The notes under the pieces: model-generated
What the model was told of the DNA's origin: nothing
The model's input: only the letters and a program-made list of their open reading frames with translations
The model's database searches: none
Assembly (NCBI RefSeq): GCF_006715225.1
Contig: NZ_VFMU01000001.1
Location: 3,100,001-3,164,000 of the forward strand
Source of the DNA: Arthrobacter sp. SLBN-112
GTDB taxonomy: Bacteria; Actinomycetota; Actinomycetes; Actinomycetales; Micrococcaceae
DNA length: 64,000 bases
Reading direction: 5' to 3'
Translations under genes and position numbers: made by a program
In this document: positions 43,141 through 52,379 of the stretch, one piece after another
How the letters are laid out: every line of letters begins with the position of its first letter
Position numbering within the stretch: the stretch's first letter is position 1

Positions 43141-43749
43141 ATGAGCCAGCTGATGGTGGATCTGATCATCACCCTGGACGGCTTCGCGTCCGGTGATGGG
43201 TGGCCGGGCTGGTGGGGCCTGGAGGGTCCGGAATACCTGGCCTGGCTCCAGCAGGAGGCCGGAAAGGACTATACGTTCCTGCTGGGGGCGAACACCTACC
43301 GCCTCATGTCAGGGATGTCGGAGGATGCTGCAGCCGGAGGAACCGGATATTCGCAGGACGAAAGCTCAACCCTGACGGGCCTTGCCGCCGTTCCCAAGAT
43401 GGTGTTCTCCTCCACCCTGAAAGCACCCCTCCGGTGGCCAAACTCCGAACTGGTGGCCGGGGACGCGGTCCAGGCCGTGAGGCGGATGAAACAGACCCAT
43501 CCCGGGCCCTTGAGTACCCTCGGCAGCCTCAGCCTCTGCCGTTCCCTGATGGCAGCAAACCTCGTGGACCGGTTCCGCCTGGTGGTCTTCCCCCTGATCA
43601 CCGGGCGCACGGGACGCGAACGGATCTACGACGGCTACCCTGACGTCGCCCTGGACCTGGTGGACAGCAGGATCTTCGACGGACGCCTCCAGCTGCTCGA
43701 GTACATCCCCCGCGTGATAGACCGTCCGCCGCTCAGCGGCCAGCCCTGA
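43141..43749 (+). CDS. Dihydrofolate-reductase-like (RibD C-terminal) protein
   Basis: A 202-aa protein with the fold of the RibD reductase domain: LIITLDGFASGDG near the N-terminus, FLLGANTYRLM, and a cofactor region including LSTLGSLSLCRSLMAANLVD. Family members bind NADPH, but their substrates are mostly unknown. The flavin-pathway genes are not here. A second, distinct paralogue is at 57833. The promoter at 43106-43134 is of the leaderless type. Confidence 0.9.
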   Translation: MSQLMVDLIITLDGFASGDGWPGWWGLEGPEYLAWLQQEAGKDYTFLLGANTYRLMSGMSEDAAAGGTGYSQDESSTLTGLAAVPKMVFSSTLKAPLRWPNSELVAGDAVQAVRRMKQTHPGPLSTLGSLSLCRSLMAANLVDRFRLVVFPLITGRTGRERIYDGYPDVALDLVDSRIFDGRLQLLEYIPRVIDRPPLSGQP

Positions 43750-43794
43750 CACCCCGTGGTGACTGCCCGGATCGGCAGTATTCCGGCCCGTGGG

Positions 43795-45117
43795 TCAGCG
43801 CAGCACCACCACTTCCGTTTCATACGCCTGGGACGAGCGCATGGTGCCCCGGAACCAGCAGACGGCGTGGACGGAAGGATTCCCCGGCGCAACGATGGGG
43901 CGGAGGTTGTCCACGTGGGAGTTCCCGGTTATTGCCTCCCACTCCCACGACCCGCCTTCGTCAACGGTCCTTCCGCGGTAAATCTCGTAGTGTGCCGTGG
44001 AGCGGCCGGTCCGGGGATCCACCGGAGTGGAAATGTACACCCGGTCCAAATCGTAGGGGTCCACCGCCCCGAGCCCGGTGTAGTCCTGCTCGTGGGGCAG
44101 CAGGCCGGGGCCCGCGACGGCTAAACGGTGCAGCCGCCAGCGCGTTCCGTCGAAGCGCGCGTACAGCAGGCGGTGATCATCGACGTCGAGCATCTGCTCA
44201 CGTTCAAGGGCGCCGTTGGCGTCGTTCGCCCGGCAACTGATGATGGCGGCGAGGTGCCCGTCCCGGCCCCGCAGGTCAACCGTCCAGCCGTGGGTGAGGA
44301 CGTCCCCGTCCAGTTCGGTACCGGCCTCGAAGACGGTGGTCAGGGAGGCCTGGTCGACGCCGGGTGAGCCGATCAGCGGCTTTCCCACCACCCGCCCTTG
44401 GGTGTCGTGCAGCGCATCGTCCCTGATGTAGCCGTGATAAATCCTGTTGTTGAAGTCACGCGGGTGGTGGTCGGTGGTGATGAGGTCAATGCGGTCCGTG
44501 CCGTTGCCGTAGTAGCGGGTGTAGCCGTTCACATAGCCCACTTTGGGCCGGGTGAAGAGCTTGCCGCCGAAAGTCCAGCTGCTGCCGTCGTCCCCGGACA
44601 CCATCAGGGTGGGGTCGTCGTTGATGGCGCGGACAAAGTTGTACACCCGCGACTCCGCGTCCAGCCGGTGCAGGTTGGAGTAGGTGGCGCCGCGTCCTGC
44701 GGCCAGTTCCGTCCAGTCGAAGCGCTGCTCGGGGCCCCATTCGGAGGCATCGTGGGGACGGACGGAGATCCGCCAGCGGGAGTAGTTGTCTGTTTTGTGC
44801 CTGGCGTACATGGCAAGGTACCGGCCGTCCGGCCTGACCAGCAGCGCCGGGGCGTCATGGTCGTCAGGCTCCAGCCTCTGGTGCAGGACGTGGACCGTGC
44901 TGGTCCCGGAAGCCAGGTCCAGGACGGCGACTTCGATGTTGCCGCCCCGGCGCTCGCCGTCCGGGCCCTCCGGAGCGGCTACCGAACCCACCAGCAGGGT
45001 GTTGTTGACGGGGTCCACCAGGGCCCGCTCGTCCTGGAACCAGCACCACGCGCCGTTGTCGTTGATGGTTTCCGGCGCGCCATGCCCGAATTCCCTGCCT
45101 TCGATACTGGATGTCAT
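43795..45117 (-). CDS. BNR-repeat (sialidase-fold) protein
   Basis: A 440-aa soluble protein that looks like a beta-propeller, with repeated Asp-box-like turns (SGDDGSSWTFGG, VDEGGSWEWEA). The opening NDNGAWCWFQDERALVD and the block HYEIYRGRTVDEGG are typical of the BNR_4 group, which includes polysaccharide lyases and hydrolases. There is no signal peptide, so it may act in the cytoplasm on oligosaccharides. The ATG at 45117 has AACGAT 6 bases upstream and no ribosome-binding site. Enzyme activity is inferred from fold alone. Confidence 0.78.
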   Translation of the reverse strand: MTSSIEGREFGHGAPETINDNGAWCWFQDERALVDPVNNTLLVGSVAAPEGPDGERRGGNIEVAVLDLASGTSTVHVLHQRLEPDDHDAPALLVRPDGRYLAMYARHKTDNYSRWRISVRPHDASEWGPEQRFDWTELAAGRGATYSNLHRLDAESRVYNFVRAINDDPTLMVSGDDGSSWTFGGKLFTRPKVGYVNGYTRYYGNGTDRIDLITTDHHPRDFNNRIYHGYIRDDALHDTQGRVVGKPLIGSPGVDQASLTTVFEAGTELDGDVLTHGWTVDLRGRDGHLAAIISCRANDANGALEREQMLDVDDHRLLYARFDGTRWRLHRLAVAGPGLLPHEQDYTGLGAVDPYDLDRVYISTPVDPRTGRSTAHYEIYRGRTVDEGGSWEWEAITGNSHVDNLRPIVAPGNPSVHAVCWFRGTMRSSQAYETEVVVLR

Positions 45118-45343
45118 CCCGTCATCGTTACGTATTGGATTCGGAGGGTCAACGACAACACGGCCGTCGATCGTGGTCGGTCAGCAACCCGATCAAGGGG
45201 CTGTGCCAGGGGCAGTCTGCATGACCTTGGAAGAGCCCGGCCGTGGCCTGCTGGGCATGAAATTCACCATGCGGTCCTTCCAGCTGCCACGGCGCCGGGT
45301 CCGGCTGCTGCCCCGCCGGCCATTTCCATGTCAGGATCAAGGT

Positions 45344-46300
45344 ATGCCCCAGCGCCTCATGCTGCTCGACACTGCCTCCCTGTACTTCCGTGCCTTCTAT
45401 GGCCTGCCGGACACCATCCGGCGCCCCGACGGAACGCCGGTGAATGCCGTTCGCGGCCTGCTGGACATGATCGCCCGGCTCAGCACCGACTACCACGCCA
45501 CCCACTTGGTGGCCTGCTGGGACGATGACTGGCGGCCGCAATGGCGGGTGGACCTGCTCCCCACCTACAAGGCCCACCGGGTGGCCGAAGCAGTTCCGGG
45601 CGGGGCCGACGTCGAAGTGGTGCCCGAGGGCCTCCAGGCGCAGCTGCCCATGATCCGCCGCGTACTGGAGTTGGCCGGCATCGCCATTGTGGGCGCGGCA
45701 CACCACGAGGCCGACGACGTAGTGGGCACCTACGCCAGCCATGCCGGCTTCCCGGTGGACGTGGTCACGGGCGACCGCGACCTGTTCCAGGTATGCGACG
45801 ACGAACGGGCGGTCCGGGTGATCTACACCGCCCGCGGCATGAAGAACCTCGAAGTCATCACGGAAGAAACCGTGGTAACCAAATACAAGGTCCTGCCCCA
45901 GCAGTACGCGGACTATGCCACCCTCCGGGGGGACGCCTCAGACGGCTTGCCCGGCGTGGCCGGGATCGGCGAGAAGACGGCCGCGTCCCTGCTGCTGAAA
46001 TACGGGACTCTCGAACGCCTGCTGGCGGCCGCGGAGGAGCCGGGCGCGGGCGTGTCCGCGCCTGTCCGGGCCAAACTCTCAGCCGCCGCTGCCTACCTGG
46101 AAGCAGCCCCCGCCGTCGTCCGGCTGGTGCGTAACCTGGAGCTGCCCACCCTTGAGGAGGCGGGCGCCCGCCTGCAGCCCGTCACAGGTGACCGGCGCGC
46201 AGAGCTGGAGCAACTGGCTGCCGACTGGAACCTGGGCGGCTCGGTCCGCCGCCTGCTCGCCGCCCTGGACCTGCAGCAGCAGCCTGCGGCGTCGTCCTGA
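45344..46300 (+). CDS. 5'-3' exonuclease (PolA N-terminal-like), stand-alone
   Basis: A 318-aa FEN-type nuclease. LLDTASLYFRAF holds the first metal Asp. HHEADDVVGTYA and VVTGDRDLFQV carry acidic ligands, and SDGLPGVAGIGEKTAASLL is the helix-hairpin-helix DNA-binding motif. It removes RNA primers or flaps. The same fold occurs as a domain of polA at 58888, so the genome has both fused and separate copies. ATG at 45344 is preceded by CAGGAT at 6 bases. The frame is open further 5' without a recognisable continuation. Confidence 0.93.
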   Translation: MPQRLMLLDTASLYFRAFYGLPDTIRRPDGTPVNAVRGLLDMIARLSTDYHATHLVACWDDDWRPQWRVDLLPTYKAHRVAEAVPGGADVEVVPEGLQAQLPMIRRVLELAGIAIVGAAHHEADDVVGTYASHAGFPVDVVTGDRDLFQVCDDERAVRVIYTARGMKNLEVITEETVVTKYKVLPQQYADYATLRGDASDGLPGVAGIGEKTAASLLLKYGTLERLLAAAEEPGAGVSAPVRAKLSAAAAYLEAAPAVVRLVRNLELPTLEEAGARLQPVTGDRRAELEQLAADWNLGGSVRRLLAALDLQQQPAASS

Positions 46301-46487
46301 TCACCAGGCACCTCATTCTGTTGCGATAAAGGACGGTGTTCCGGCGCCGGCAGCGAGGCGCCGATGACGCCGAAAGTACGGACATGACAATTCGTTGCGC
46401 CCCGGGTCGGCGCGTTTCAGGCGGCTTGAATGAGCTGAATCGCTGATGGTTTGGTGAGGTAACGATCCAGATGAGAGGCCATTTTCC

Positions 46488-47003
46488 ATGTCAGTCAGTT
46501 CAGATCTTGCCCCGCGCCGGCTTCGGGATATTTTTGGAACATTTGCCAGCGGCCTGACCGTCATCACCGGGACCACCCCGGGCGGGCCCGCCGGCTTCAC
46601 CTGCCAGTCCTTCGCGTCCCTGTCGCTGGAGCCGGCGCTGGTCACGTTCAGCCCGGCCCGGACGTCAACCACCTGGCCCGCGCTGCGAAGGGCAGGCTCG
46701 TTCACCGTGAACATCCTCCCTGCGGAACACCAGCATCTGGCGGGGCAGTTCGCCCGCTCGGGGACGGATAAATTCGCCGGCGTCAGCCATGCATCCTCGC
46801 CGCTGGGAAACCCCGTGCTGGATGACGCCCTCGCCTGGATCGACTGCGAGCTCCATGAAGAGTACGACGGCGGCGACCACACCATCGTGGTGGCAGCGGT
46901 ACGGCACCTCGATGCCCGGAATGACGCCGAGCCGCTGGTGTTCTTCAAAGGCCGGTACGCCGGTCTCACCCCGCTGGAACGCCTGCTCGAAGCGGCGGGC
47001 TGA
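46488..47003 (+). CDS. Flavin reductase (FMN-binding) family protein
   Basis: A 171-aa protein with the split-barrel flavin reductase fold: FASGLTVITG near the N-terminus, GFTCQSFASLSLEPALVTFSP and FTVNILPAEHQHLAGQFA. It binds FMN or FAD and reduces it with NAD(P)H, often for a partner monooxygenase. No such monooxygenase is adjacent. ATG at 46488 has GAGAGG upstream. A strong terminator hairpin follows. Confidence 0.93.
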   Translation: MSVSSDLAPRRLRDIFGTFASGLTVITGTTPGGPAGFTCQSFASLSLEPALVTFSPARTSTTWPALRRAGSFTVNILPAEHQHLAGQFARSGTDKFAGVSHASSPLGNPVLDDALAWIDCELHEEYDGGDHTIVVAAVRHLDARNDAEPLVFFKGRYAGLTPLERLLEAAG

Positions 47004-47016
47004 GCCGGGACAGGAG

Positions 47017-47056
47017 AAGCCGGTCATTTCCCATGCAGCGGGCATGACCGGCTTCA
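47017..47056. terminator. Bidirectional terminator hairpin
   Basis: Perfect 12-base arms GAAGCCGGTCAT (47017-47028) and ATGACCGGCTTC (47045-47056), between the convergent flavin reductase and CBS-domain genes. Confidence 0.75.
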
Positions 47057-47077
47057 GAATGTATCCAGGCGGAGGAC

Positions 47078-47491
47078 TCAGTAGGAGATGAATGCCACGA
47101 GTTCGCCCACCCGGTCCTCGGGGTAGTTCCGGGCAATGTCGGCCTGGCTGATCACGCCAACCAGCTTGTGCCCGTCAATCACGGGAAGCCTGCGCACCTG
47201 GTGGTCCTGCATGGTGCGGATCGCTTCCTCAATTGAGTCGTCGGCTCCAATGGTGACCGGCTTGCCTTCAGCCAGGTCGCCCGCCTTGGCACTGCGCGGG
47301 TCGCCGCCTTCGGCCAGGCACTTCACCACGATGTCACGGTCCGTCAGCATCCCCTTGAGCCGGTCGTCCTCGCCGCAAATGGGGAGGGAACCAACGTCAA
47401 GTTCCTTCATTTTGCGGGCAGCTGCTTCCAGGCTCTCGTTTTCACCGACGCACTCCACGCCGCCAGTCATGATTTCGCGCGCCTTTGCCAT
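47078..47491 (-). CDS. CBS-pair domain protein
   Basis: A 137-aa protein made of two CBS domains. The first is AREIMTGGVECVGENESLEAAARKM and on to GMLTDRDIVV. The second is ADDSIEEAIRTMQDHQVRRLP then GVISQADIA. The pair typically binds adenosine nucleotides as an energy or stress sensor. ATG at 47491 has AAGGAG at 7 bases, which decides against a GTG five codons upstream. Its upstream region carries the TAAG-N4-CTTA palindrome and repeats, so it may be stress-regulated. Confidence 0.93.
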   Translation of the reverse strand: MAKAREIMTGGVECVGENESLEAAARKMKELDVGSLPICGEDDRLKGMLTDRDIVVKCLAEGGDPRSAKAGDLAEGKPVTIGADDSIEEAIRTMQDHQVRRLPVIDGHKLVGVISQADIARNYPEDRVGELVAFISY

Positions 47492-47601
47492 GTTCGTCTC
47501 CTTCATTCCTGCTGGTGTGCCGTATCTGCGGCCGGATCGGATGGCCCTTCTGGTGTCATTCGTGAGGCGGATGGCTCCGGAGAGCTGCCGATGAAAAAAT
47601 G

Positions 47602-47613
47602 CTAAGACTACTT
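47602..47613. promoter_or_regulatory. Palindrome TAAG-ACTA-CTTA
   Basis: TAAGACTACTTA lies between the divergent CBS gene and small membrane protein gene. It has the same TAAG-N4-CTTA core as 1576-1587. Confidence 0.4.
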
Positions 47614-47695
47614 ATTATCAGTGTCCAGACTCTTCGAAAGGCGCAGTGCGCTGCACTTGCTGAATTCGTCGAACGCTTGCCATGGGCCCATCAAG

Positions 47696-47732
47696 TAGTA
47701 AGCTTGCTGAGCATTACTAGTAAGCTTGCTGA
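47696..47732. repeat. Two direct repeats upstream of the small membrane protein gene
   Basis: TAGTAAGCTTGCTGA occurs at 47696-47710 and again at 47718-47732, a 22-base period (about two helical turns). Each copy contains TAAG-CTTG-CTGA, a degenerate form of TAAG-N4-CTTA, so a regulator could bind both on one DNA face. Confidence 0.55.
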
Positions 47733-47756
47733 TTAAATGGGATTGGAGCAGGAGCT

Positions 47757-48059
47757 ATGGGCGCAATTTTCGGGACGGCCCTGTCACTGATGTTGACCGT
47801 TGGGGGAGCGGCGGTGGCCGCCGACCGGGGCGCCGGAGCCGCACAGCACTATCTCGCCGGACACGTGCTCCTCGGAGTGGGCATCGGCCTGCTGATCGCC
47901 ACCGTCCTGCGCACCGGCCTCCGGCTTCTCCTGGCACGGCCCGCCTCGCCAGCGCGGACCGCTCCCGTGGCGCCCCCGGAAGCTGGGTACGCCCCCGTGA
48001 CTGTCCTCCCTGTCCGGACCGCCTCCGCTGCCCCGCTTCGGGGCCGGCATGCCGCTTAA
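47757..48059 (+). CDS. Small membrane protein, unknown function
   Basis: A 100-aa protein with two hydrophobic helices (about 5-22 and 35-56) and a Pro/Ala/Arg-rich tail. ATG at 47757 has GGAGCAGGAGC upstream. The repeats at 47696-47732 lie in its promoter region. The next gene overlaps its 3' end by 11 bases, so the two are coupled. I recognise no family. Confidence 0.7.
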   Translation: MGAIFGTALSLMLTVGGAAVAADRGAGAAQHYLAGHVLLGVGIGLLIATVLRTGLRLLLARPASPARTAPVAPPEAGYAPVTVLPVRTASAAPLRGRHAA

Positions 48060-48666
48060 GGTGCGGCCACGCATGGAGCCGGTGCGGCCTGCTATGGCCG
48101 GACCGGCGCAGTCCGTACCGCAGGGCCGTCGCGGAGCCCGCGCGCTGATCGTCCTATGCTGCGCCGTTGTTGCGGCCGCCCTGGTTGCCGGCGCGGCCGG
48201 CATCCGTTCGGGCGATGCCGACGAAAACGTCCTGCGGGGTTTCCAAATCCGGGTGCTGAGCATCAGCCAGGCCGCAGCCGAGAACAGGATGGACGGGGCG
48301 CTGGCCGCCCTGCATGCCCTGGAGAAAGACCTGGGGGATGCGGCAGCCAATGGACGGCTCTCCGCGTCGCGGTACCGCAGCATCGAGAACGCGCTGTCGG
48401 CCGTCCGGACTGATCTCGCCACACAGGTAGCGGCAGCCTCCGCGGCGGCACCCCCTGACACAGTGGCGGACGCCGTCGCGCCCGCCCCTGCCCTCGCCGG
48501 CACCGGGCAGGACCAGCCCGCTCCCGTCGAACCGGCCGTCCCCGCCGTCGCGCCGGCGCCGGCTGCCCCCGCGCCCGAAGAGACCGCGCCGGAAGCTCCC
48601 GCCCAGGAGCGGTCGGAGGCCGCGAAGGAAGCCAAAGGCAAGGGCAAAGGTCCGGGCAAGCCCTGA
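48049..48666 (+). CDS. Membrane-anchored Ala/Pro-rich protein, unknown function
   Basis: A 205-aa protein. One transmembrane helix (about residues 31-50, ALIVLCCAVVAAALVAGAAG) follows a basic N-terminus. A helical segment comes next (about 58-120, RVLSISQAAAENRMDGALAAL). The tail is an Ala/Pro/Glu-rich low-complexity stretch ending in Lys/Gly repeats. Alternative starts lie within the first 30 residues. It overlaps the preceding small membrane protein gene. No family is recognised; a surface or wall-associated role is a guess. Confidence 0.68.
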   Translation: MPLKVRPRMEPVRPAMAGPAQSVPQGRRGARALIVLCCAVVAAALVAGAAGIRSGDADENVLRGFQIRVLSISQAAAENRMDGALAALHALEKDLGDAAANGRLSASRYRSIENALSAVRTDLATQVAAASAAAPPDTVADAVAPAPALAGTGQDQPAPVEPAVPAVAPAPAAPAPEETAPEAPAQERSEAAKEAKGKGKGPGKP

Positions 48667-48708
48667 CCACAGCAATGAACAGCCTCTTGGTCAGGGCAGA
48701 ATGGACGG

Positions 48709-51330
48709 ATGGTTTCTCCCGACGTCCGCCCCGGAGCCGGCGCCTTCGACCTTGGCGCCATCGGTGCCGGACTTGCCTTCGAAGGATCCCTTTCCATACT
48801 GCGGAATGCGCTGGAAAGCGCTGGTGCACCCGGCGCCGCCGTGGTGCAGGCACCGCCGGGGACGGGCAAAACCACGCTCGTGCCGCCGCTGCTGGCAAAC
48901 CTTTACGGCCGGCGGGGCCGGGTGGTGGTCACCCAGCCGCGGCGGGTTGCGGCCCGGGCCGCCGCGCGGCGTCTCTCCGCACTCGATGGCAGCCGGCCGG
49001 CCGGGCGCGTGGGCTATACGGTTCGGGGGGAACGACAGGCCGGCCCGGACACCCTGATCGAATTTGTCACCCCGGGTATCCTGTTGCGCCGCCTGCTGGC
49101 TGACCCCGGGCTGGAAGGCACTGCCGCCGTCGTCCTGGATGAGGTGCACGAGCGCGGCCTGGAAACGGACCTCCTGCTCGGCATGATCGCGGAGGTCCGT
49201 GCGCTGCGGGGGGACCTCGCCGTCGTCGCCATGTCCGCAACCCTGGACGCACCCCGGTTCGCCGCCCTGCTGGGCGATGCCGACGGCGGCGGGCCGGCAC
49301 CCGTCGTCGACTGCCCTTCCGTGAACCATCCACTGGAAGTGCAGTGGCTCCCCGCGCCCGCCCCGCGGCTGGATGCGAGGGGTGTGGCGCGCGCCTTCCT
49401 GGACCACGTCGCCGCGAGCGCCGCGGATGCCCATGTCCATGCTGTTGCCGCTGACAGGTCCGTGGACGCACTCGTGTTCCTGCCGGGTGCCAGGGAGGTT
49501 TCGCAGGTTGCAGCCTCCCTGCGCAGCAGGCTGGGCAGCCGGGTGGACGTGCTGGAGCTTCACGGCCAGGTGGGCCCGGCGGAGCAGGACAGGGCAGTGT
49601 CGGGGCGCGGTCCCGGGGATCTCCCGCGGATCATCGTCTCCACGGATCTTGCCGAGTCGTCCCTCACTGTGCCCGGTGTCCGGTTGGTCATTGACTCCGG
49701 TTTGGCCCGGGAACCGCGGCGGGACGCGGGCCGGGGCATGAGCGGCCTGGTTACCGTCTCCTGTTCAAGGGCCTCCGCGGACCAACGGGCAGGGCGCGCA
49801 GCACGGCAGGGCCCGGGGACAGTGGTCCGCTGCTACTCCCAGCAGGCCTACGGTGCGGCTTCCGCCCACGTGACGCCGGAAATCAACGTGGCGGACCTGA
49901 CCGGCGCTGCCCTGGTCCTTGCCTGTTGGGGCGCGCCCGGTGGAAAGGGGATCGTTTTACCGGACCCGCCGCCCCGGCAGGCCATGGACGACGCCGTCGA
50001 GGTGCTCCGGGAGCTGGGCGCCGTCTCCGATGAAGGCTTGGTGACGGCAGCCGGCCTGGCCCTCGCCCGCGTCCCCGCCGATCCACGGCTTGCGCGGGCT
50101 TTGCTCGACGGCGGCAGCTCCACCGGCCACCAGTTTGCTGCCGACGTGGTGGCCGCACTCTCCGGGGACCACCGCGCGCCCGGAGCGGACCTGCCCCGCC
50201 TGCTGGCCCAGCTCCGTACCGACACAGGCCCGGCCGGAAGGCGGTGGGCGGAGGAGTCCAGACGGCTGGCCGCACTGGCACGGCGGCAACAGGACGGCGC
50301 GGCGGTGGTTCCCGCCATTCCCGCCGCTGGAGGCGAAGCTGTTGGGGCCGTCGTCGCGCTCGCCTTTCCTGACCGCGTGGCCCGCCGGGTGCCCGGCAGC
50401 GACGGCGCTGGCCAATACCTGCTGACCTCCGGCACCAGGGCAGGCCTGCCGGCCGGCAGCACCCTGTCAGGCCACGAGTGGATCGCCGTTGCCGACGTGA
50501 CCCGCGCCGAAGGCAGGGACGCGGCCGGCACCGGCGCCGTCATCCGTGCCGCTGCCCCCCTTTCCCTCGGCGTTGCAGAGACAGCGGCGTCACATTTGCT
50601 GGCCGACACCGTGGAAGCGGAATTCACCGGGGGCCGCCTCAGCGCACGCAGGACCAGGCGGCTGGGATCGATCGTGCTCTCCACAACACCGGTGCGCGCC
50701 ACCGCTGAACAGGGCAGGAGGGCGGTGGCGGCCGCGCTGCAGTCCGGCGGGCTTGCAGCCCTGTCATGGTCGACGGCGGCGGCGTCCTTCCGGCGCCGCC
50801 TCGCGTTCCTGCACCGGGAGTTGGGAGCGCCTTGGCCTGATGTGTCGGACGGGTCACTGCTGGACCGGATCGAAGAGTGGCTGGGACCCGAACTGGGGGA
50901 CCTTGCCGCCGGGAAACCGGTCACCTCGGTTGACCTGTCGCACCCTTTGCACCGGCTGCTGCCCTGGCCCGAGGCTGCGCGGCTGGACGAGCTTGCGCCG
51001 GAGAACCTTGAGGTCCCCAGCGGGTCCCGGGTCAGGATCGACTATCCGGAACCAGGAGACGACCCCGCAGCGCCCGTGGTGGCGGTGAAACTGCAGGAGT
51101 GCTTCGGGCTGGCTGAGTCCCCAAGACTGGTGGGCGGCCGTGTTCCGGTCCTGCTCCACCTGCTGTCCCCGGCGCGCCGGCCCCTCGCCGTGACAGATGA
51201 CCTGACCTCGTTCTGGTCCGGCCCGTACCTGCAGGTGCGCGCGGAGATGCGGGGCCGCTATCCCAAGCATCCGTGGCCGGAGGACCCTTGGTCGGCCCCC
51301 GCCACCGCACACACCAAGCAGCGCAGGTAG
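48709..51330 (+). CDS. hrpB: ATP-dependent helicase HrpB
   Basis: An 873-aa DEAH-box helicase. Motif I is APPGTGKT (49-56), motif II DEVH (144-147) followed by ER, motif III SATLDAP, motif V region STDLAESSLTVPGVR, and motif VI QRAGRAARQGPG. The C-terminal HrpB-specific domain follows, ending near the conserved GRYPKHPWPEDP. Length and layout match HrpB. Its cellular function is not well established in the family. The ATG at 48709 has CAGAAT 6 bases upstream and no ribosome-binding site. Confidence 0.95.
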   Translation: MVSPDVRPGAGAFDLGAIGAGLAFEGSLSILRNALESAGAPGAAVVQAPPGTGKTTLVPPLLANLYGRRGRVVVTQPRRVAARAAARRLSALDGSRPAGRVGYTVRGERQAGPDTLIEFVTPGILLRRLLADPGLEGTAAVVLDEVHERGLETDLLLGMIAEVRALRGDLAVVAMSATLDAPRFAALLGDADGGGPAPVVDCPSVNHPLEVQWLPAPAPRLDARGVARAFLDHVAASAADAHVHAVAADRSVDALVFLPGAREVSQVAASLRSRLGSRVDVLELHGQVGPAEQDRAVSGRGPGDLPRIIVSTDLAESSLTVPGVRLVIDSGLAREPRRDAGRGMSGLVTVSCSRASADQRAGRAARQGPGTVVRCYSQQAYGAASAHVTPEINVADLTGAALVLACWGAPGGKGIVLPDPPPRQAMDDAVEVLRELGAVSDEGLVTAAGLALARVPADPRLARALLDGGSSTGHQFAADVVAALSGDHRAPGADLPRLLAQLRTDTGPAGRRWAEESRRLAALARRQQDGAAVVPAIPAAGGEAVGAVVALAFPDRVARRVPGSDGAGQYLLTSGTRAGLPAGSTLSGHEWIAVADVTRAEGRDAAGTGAVIRAAAPLSLGVAETAASHLLADTVEAEFTGGRLSARRTRRLGSIVLSTTPVRATAEQGRRAVAAALQSGGLAALSWSTAAASFRRRLAFLHRELGAPWPDVSDGSLLDRIEEWLGPELGDLAAGKPVTSVDLSHPLHRLLPWPEAARLDELAPENLEVPSGSRVRIDYPEPGDDPAAPVVAVKLQECFGLAESPRLVGGRVPVLLHLLSPARRPLAVTDDLTSFWSGPYLQVRAEMRGRYPKHPWPEDPWSAPATAHTKQRR

Positions 51331-51473
51331 GCGTCCTTCCCGCGCCTGGAACCGAGCGTGAAAAGTCCGATACACGGCCGAAACCTCCTGTCGACGTGCT
51401 GAAACATCGCTGGCCTAGGCTCAGTCCAACGCGGACGACGCAGTCCGCAACCACCTACGGAAGGACGCACGCC

Positions 51474-51620
51474 ATGTTTCTCTTGAACAGCCTCAACCTC
51501 CTGCTGGACGGCCGCCGCAGCGACGCCGGTGCTTTCCGCAACAGCGACACGGGCTCATTTCCCGAAGGCAAGCTCACCTCGGCCGCCTGGGAAGGCTGGT
51601 GGCACGAGGACGCTGCCTAG
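51474..51620 (+). CDS. Small hypothetical protein
   Basis: A 48-aa protein starting MFLLNSLNLLLDGRR and ending WEGWWHEDAA. It has a good GGAAGGA ribosome-binding site upstream of ATG at 51474. It is amphipathic at the N-terminus, with a Trp-rich end, and its stop overlaps that of the convergent hydrolase gene. The coding claim rests on the ribosome-binding site and open frame alone. Confidence 0.5.
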   Translation: MFLLNSLNLLLDGRRSDAGAFRNSDTGSFPEGKLTSAAWEGWWHEDAA

Positions 51621-52303
51621 CCGCCTGATCCCTGCGCTGCGATGAAGGCTGCTACGGCGGCTGCCAGGGACGCACCCACCTCATCGGTGGCCCGCTTCTT
51701 CCCCGCCACCGCGAACGAGTGGTCCCCGCCCTCCACCCACTGCAGCACGGCGTTGGACCCGATCCGGGCCACGACGTCCGCCAGGATGCCGGGCGTTGCA
51801 AAATTGTCGCGGGTTCCCTGCAGGAACAGCATCGGTGTGGTCATCCCGTACAGGTGCTCATCACGCAGTTTCTCCGGCTTTCCGGGGGCATGCAGGGGGT
51901 AGCCCAGATACACCAGGCCGGAGGCCTCCATCCCCTCGGCGACAGCCATGGAGGCCATCCTGCCGCCGAACGACTTGCCCGCCGCCCAGACCGGGCCGCT
52001 GTCACCGTTGGCATCCGCCCGGGCGCGGGCAGTATCCATGGCGGCCCGCCAGGCGGCGATGGCGGCAGGCGGGCGGTCAGGGAACTTCCGCCCTGCCTCA
52101 CGGTACGGGAAGTTGAAGCGGAGGGTGGCCAGGCCCAGGCCGTTCAGGGCGTCGGTGAATCCACGGAGGAACGGGTGGTCCATCCCTGCACCCGCACCGT
52201 GTGCCACCACCACAGTGGCGGTGGGATCTGCGGGGCGGAGATAGGCTGCAGAAAACGTGGTGTCACTAACCGTAACGGTGAGCTGTTGATCGGCTGCGGG
52301 CAT
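51617..52303 (-). CDS. Alpha/beta hydrolase (dienelactone-hydrolase-like, KANL3/Tex30 type)
   Basis: A 228-aa protein. VVVAHGAGAGMDHPF provides the oxyanion-hole region. GKSFGGRMAS contains the nucleophile Ser. FLQGTRDNFA holds the acid and GDHSF the catalytic His. This is typical of the small Tex30-like hydrolase family. I chose ATG at 52303, where the fold begins; the longer frame runs antisense over the start of the primase-polymerase gene. CATGAT is found 6 bases upstream and no ribosome-binding site. The substrate is unknown. Confidence 0.9.
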   Translation of the reverse strand: MPAADQQLTVTVSDTTFSAAYLRPADPTATVVVAHGAGAGMDHPFLRGFTDALNGLGLATLRFNFPYREAGRKFPDRPPAAIAAWRAAMDTARARADANGDSGPVWAAGKSFGGRMASMAVAEGMEASGLVYLGYPLHAPGKPEKLRDEHLYGMTTPMLFLQGTRDNFATPGILADVVARIGSNAVLQWVEGGDHSFAVAGKKRATDEVGASLAAAVAAFIAAQGSGG

Positions 52304-52379
52304 GGATCCATCATGCCGGAGTGCTGCCCGATCCGCCCGAGCCATGCATGATGTTCCGGTTCCTGCCCATGGCGGGGTG

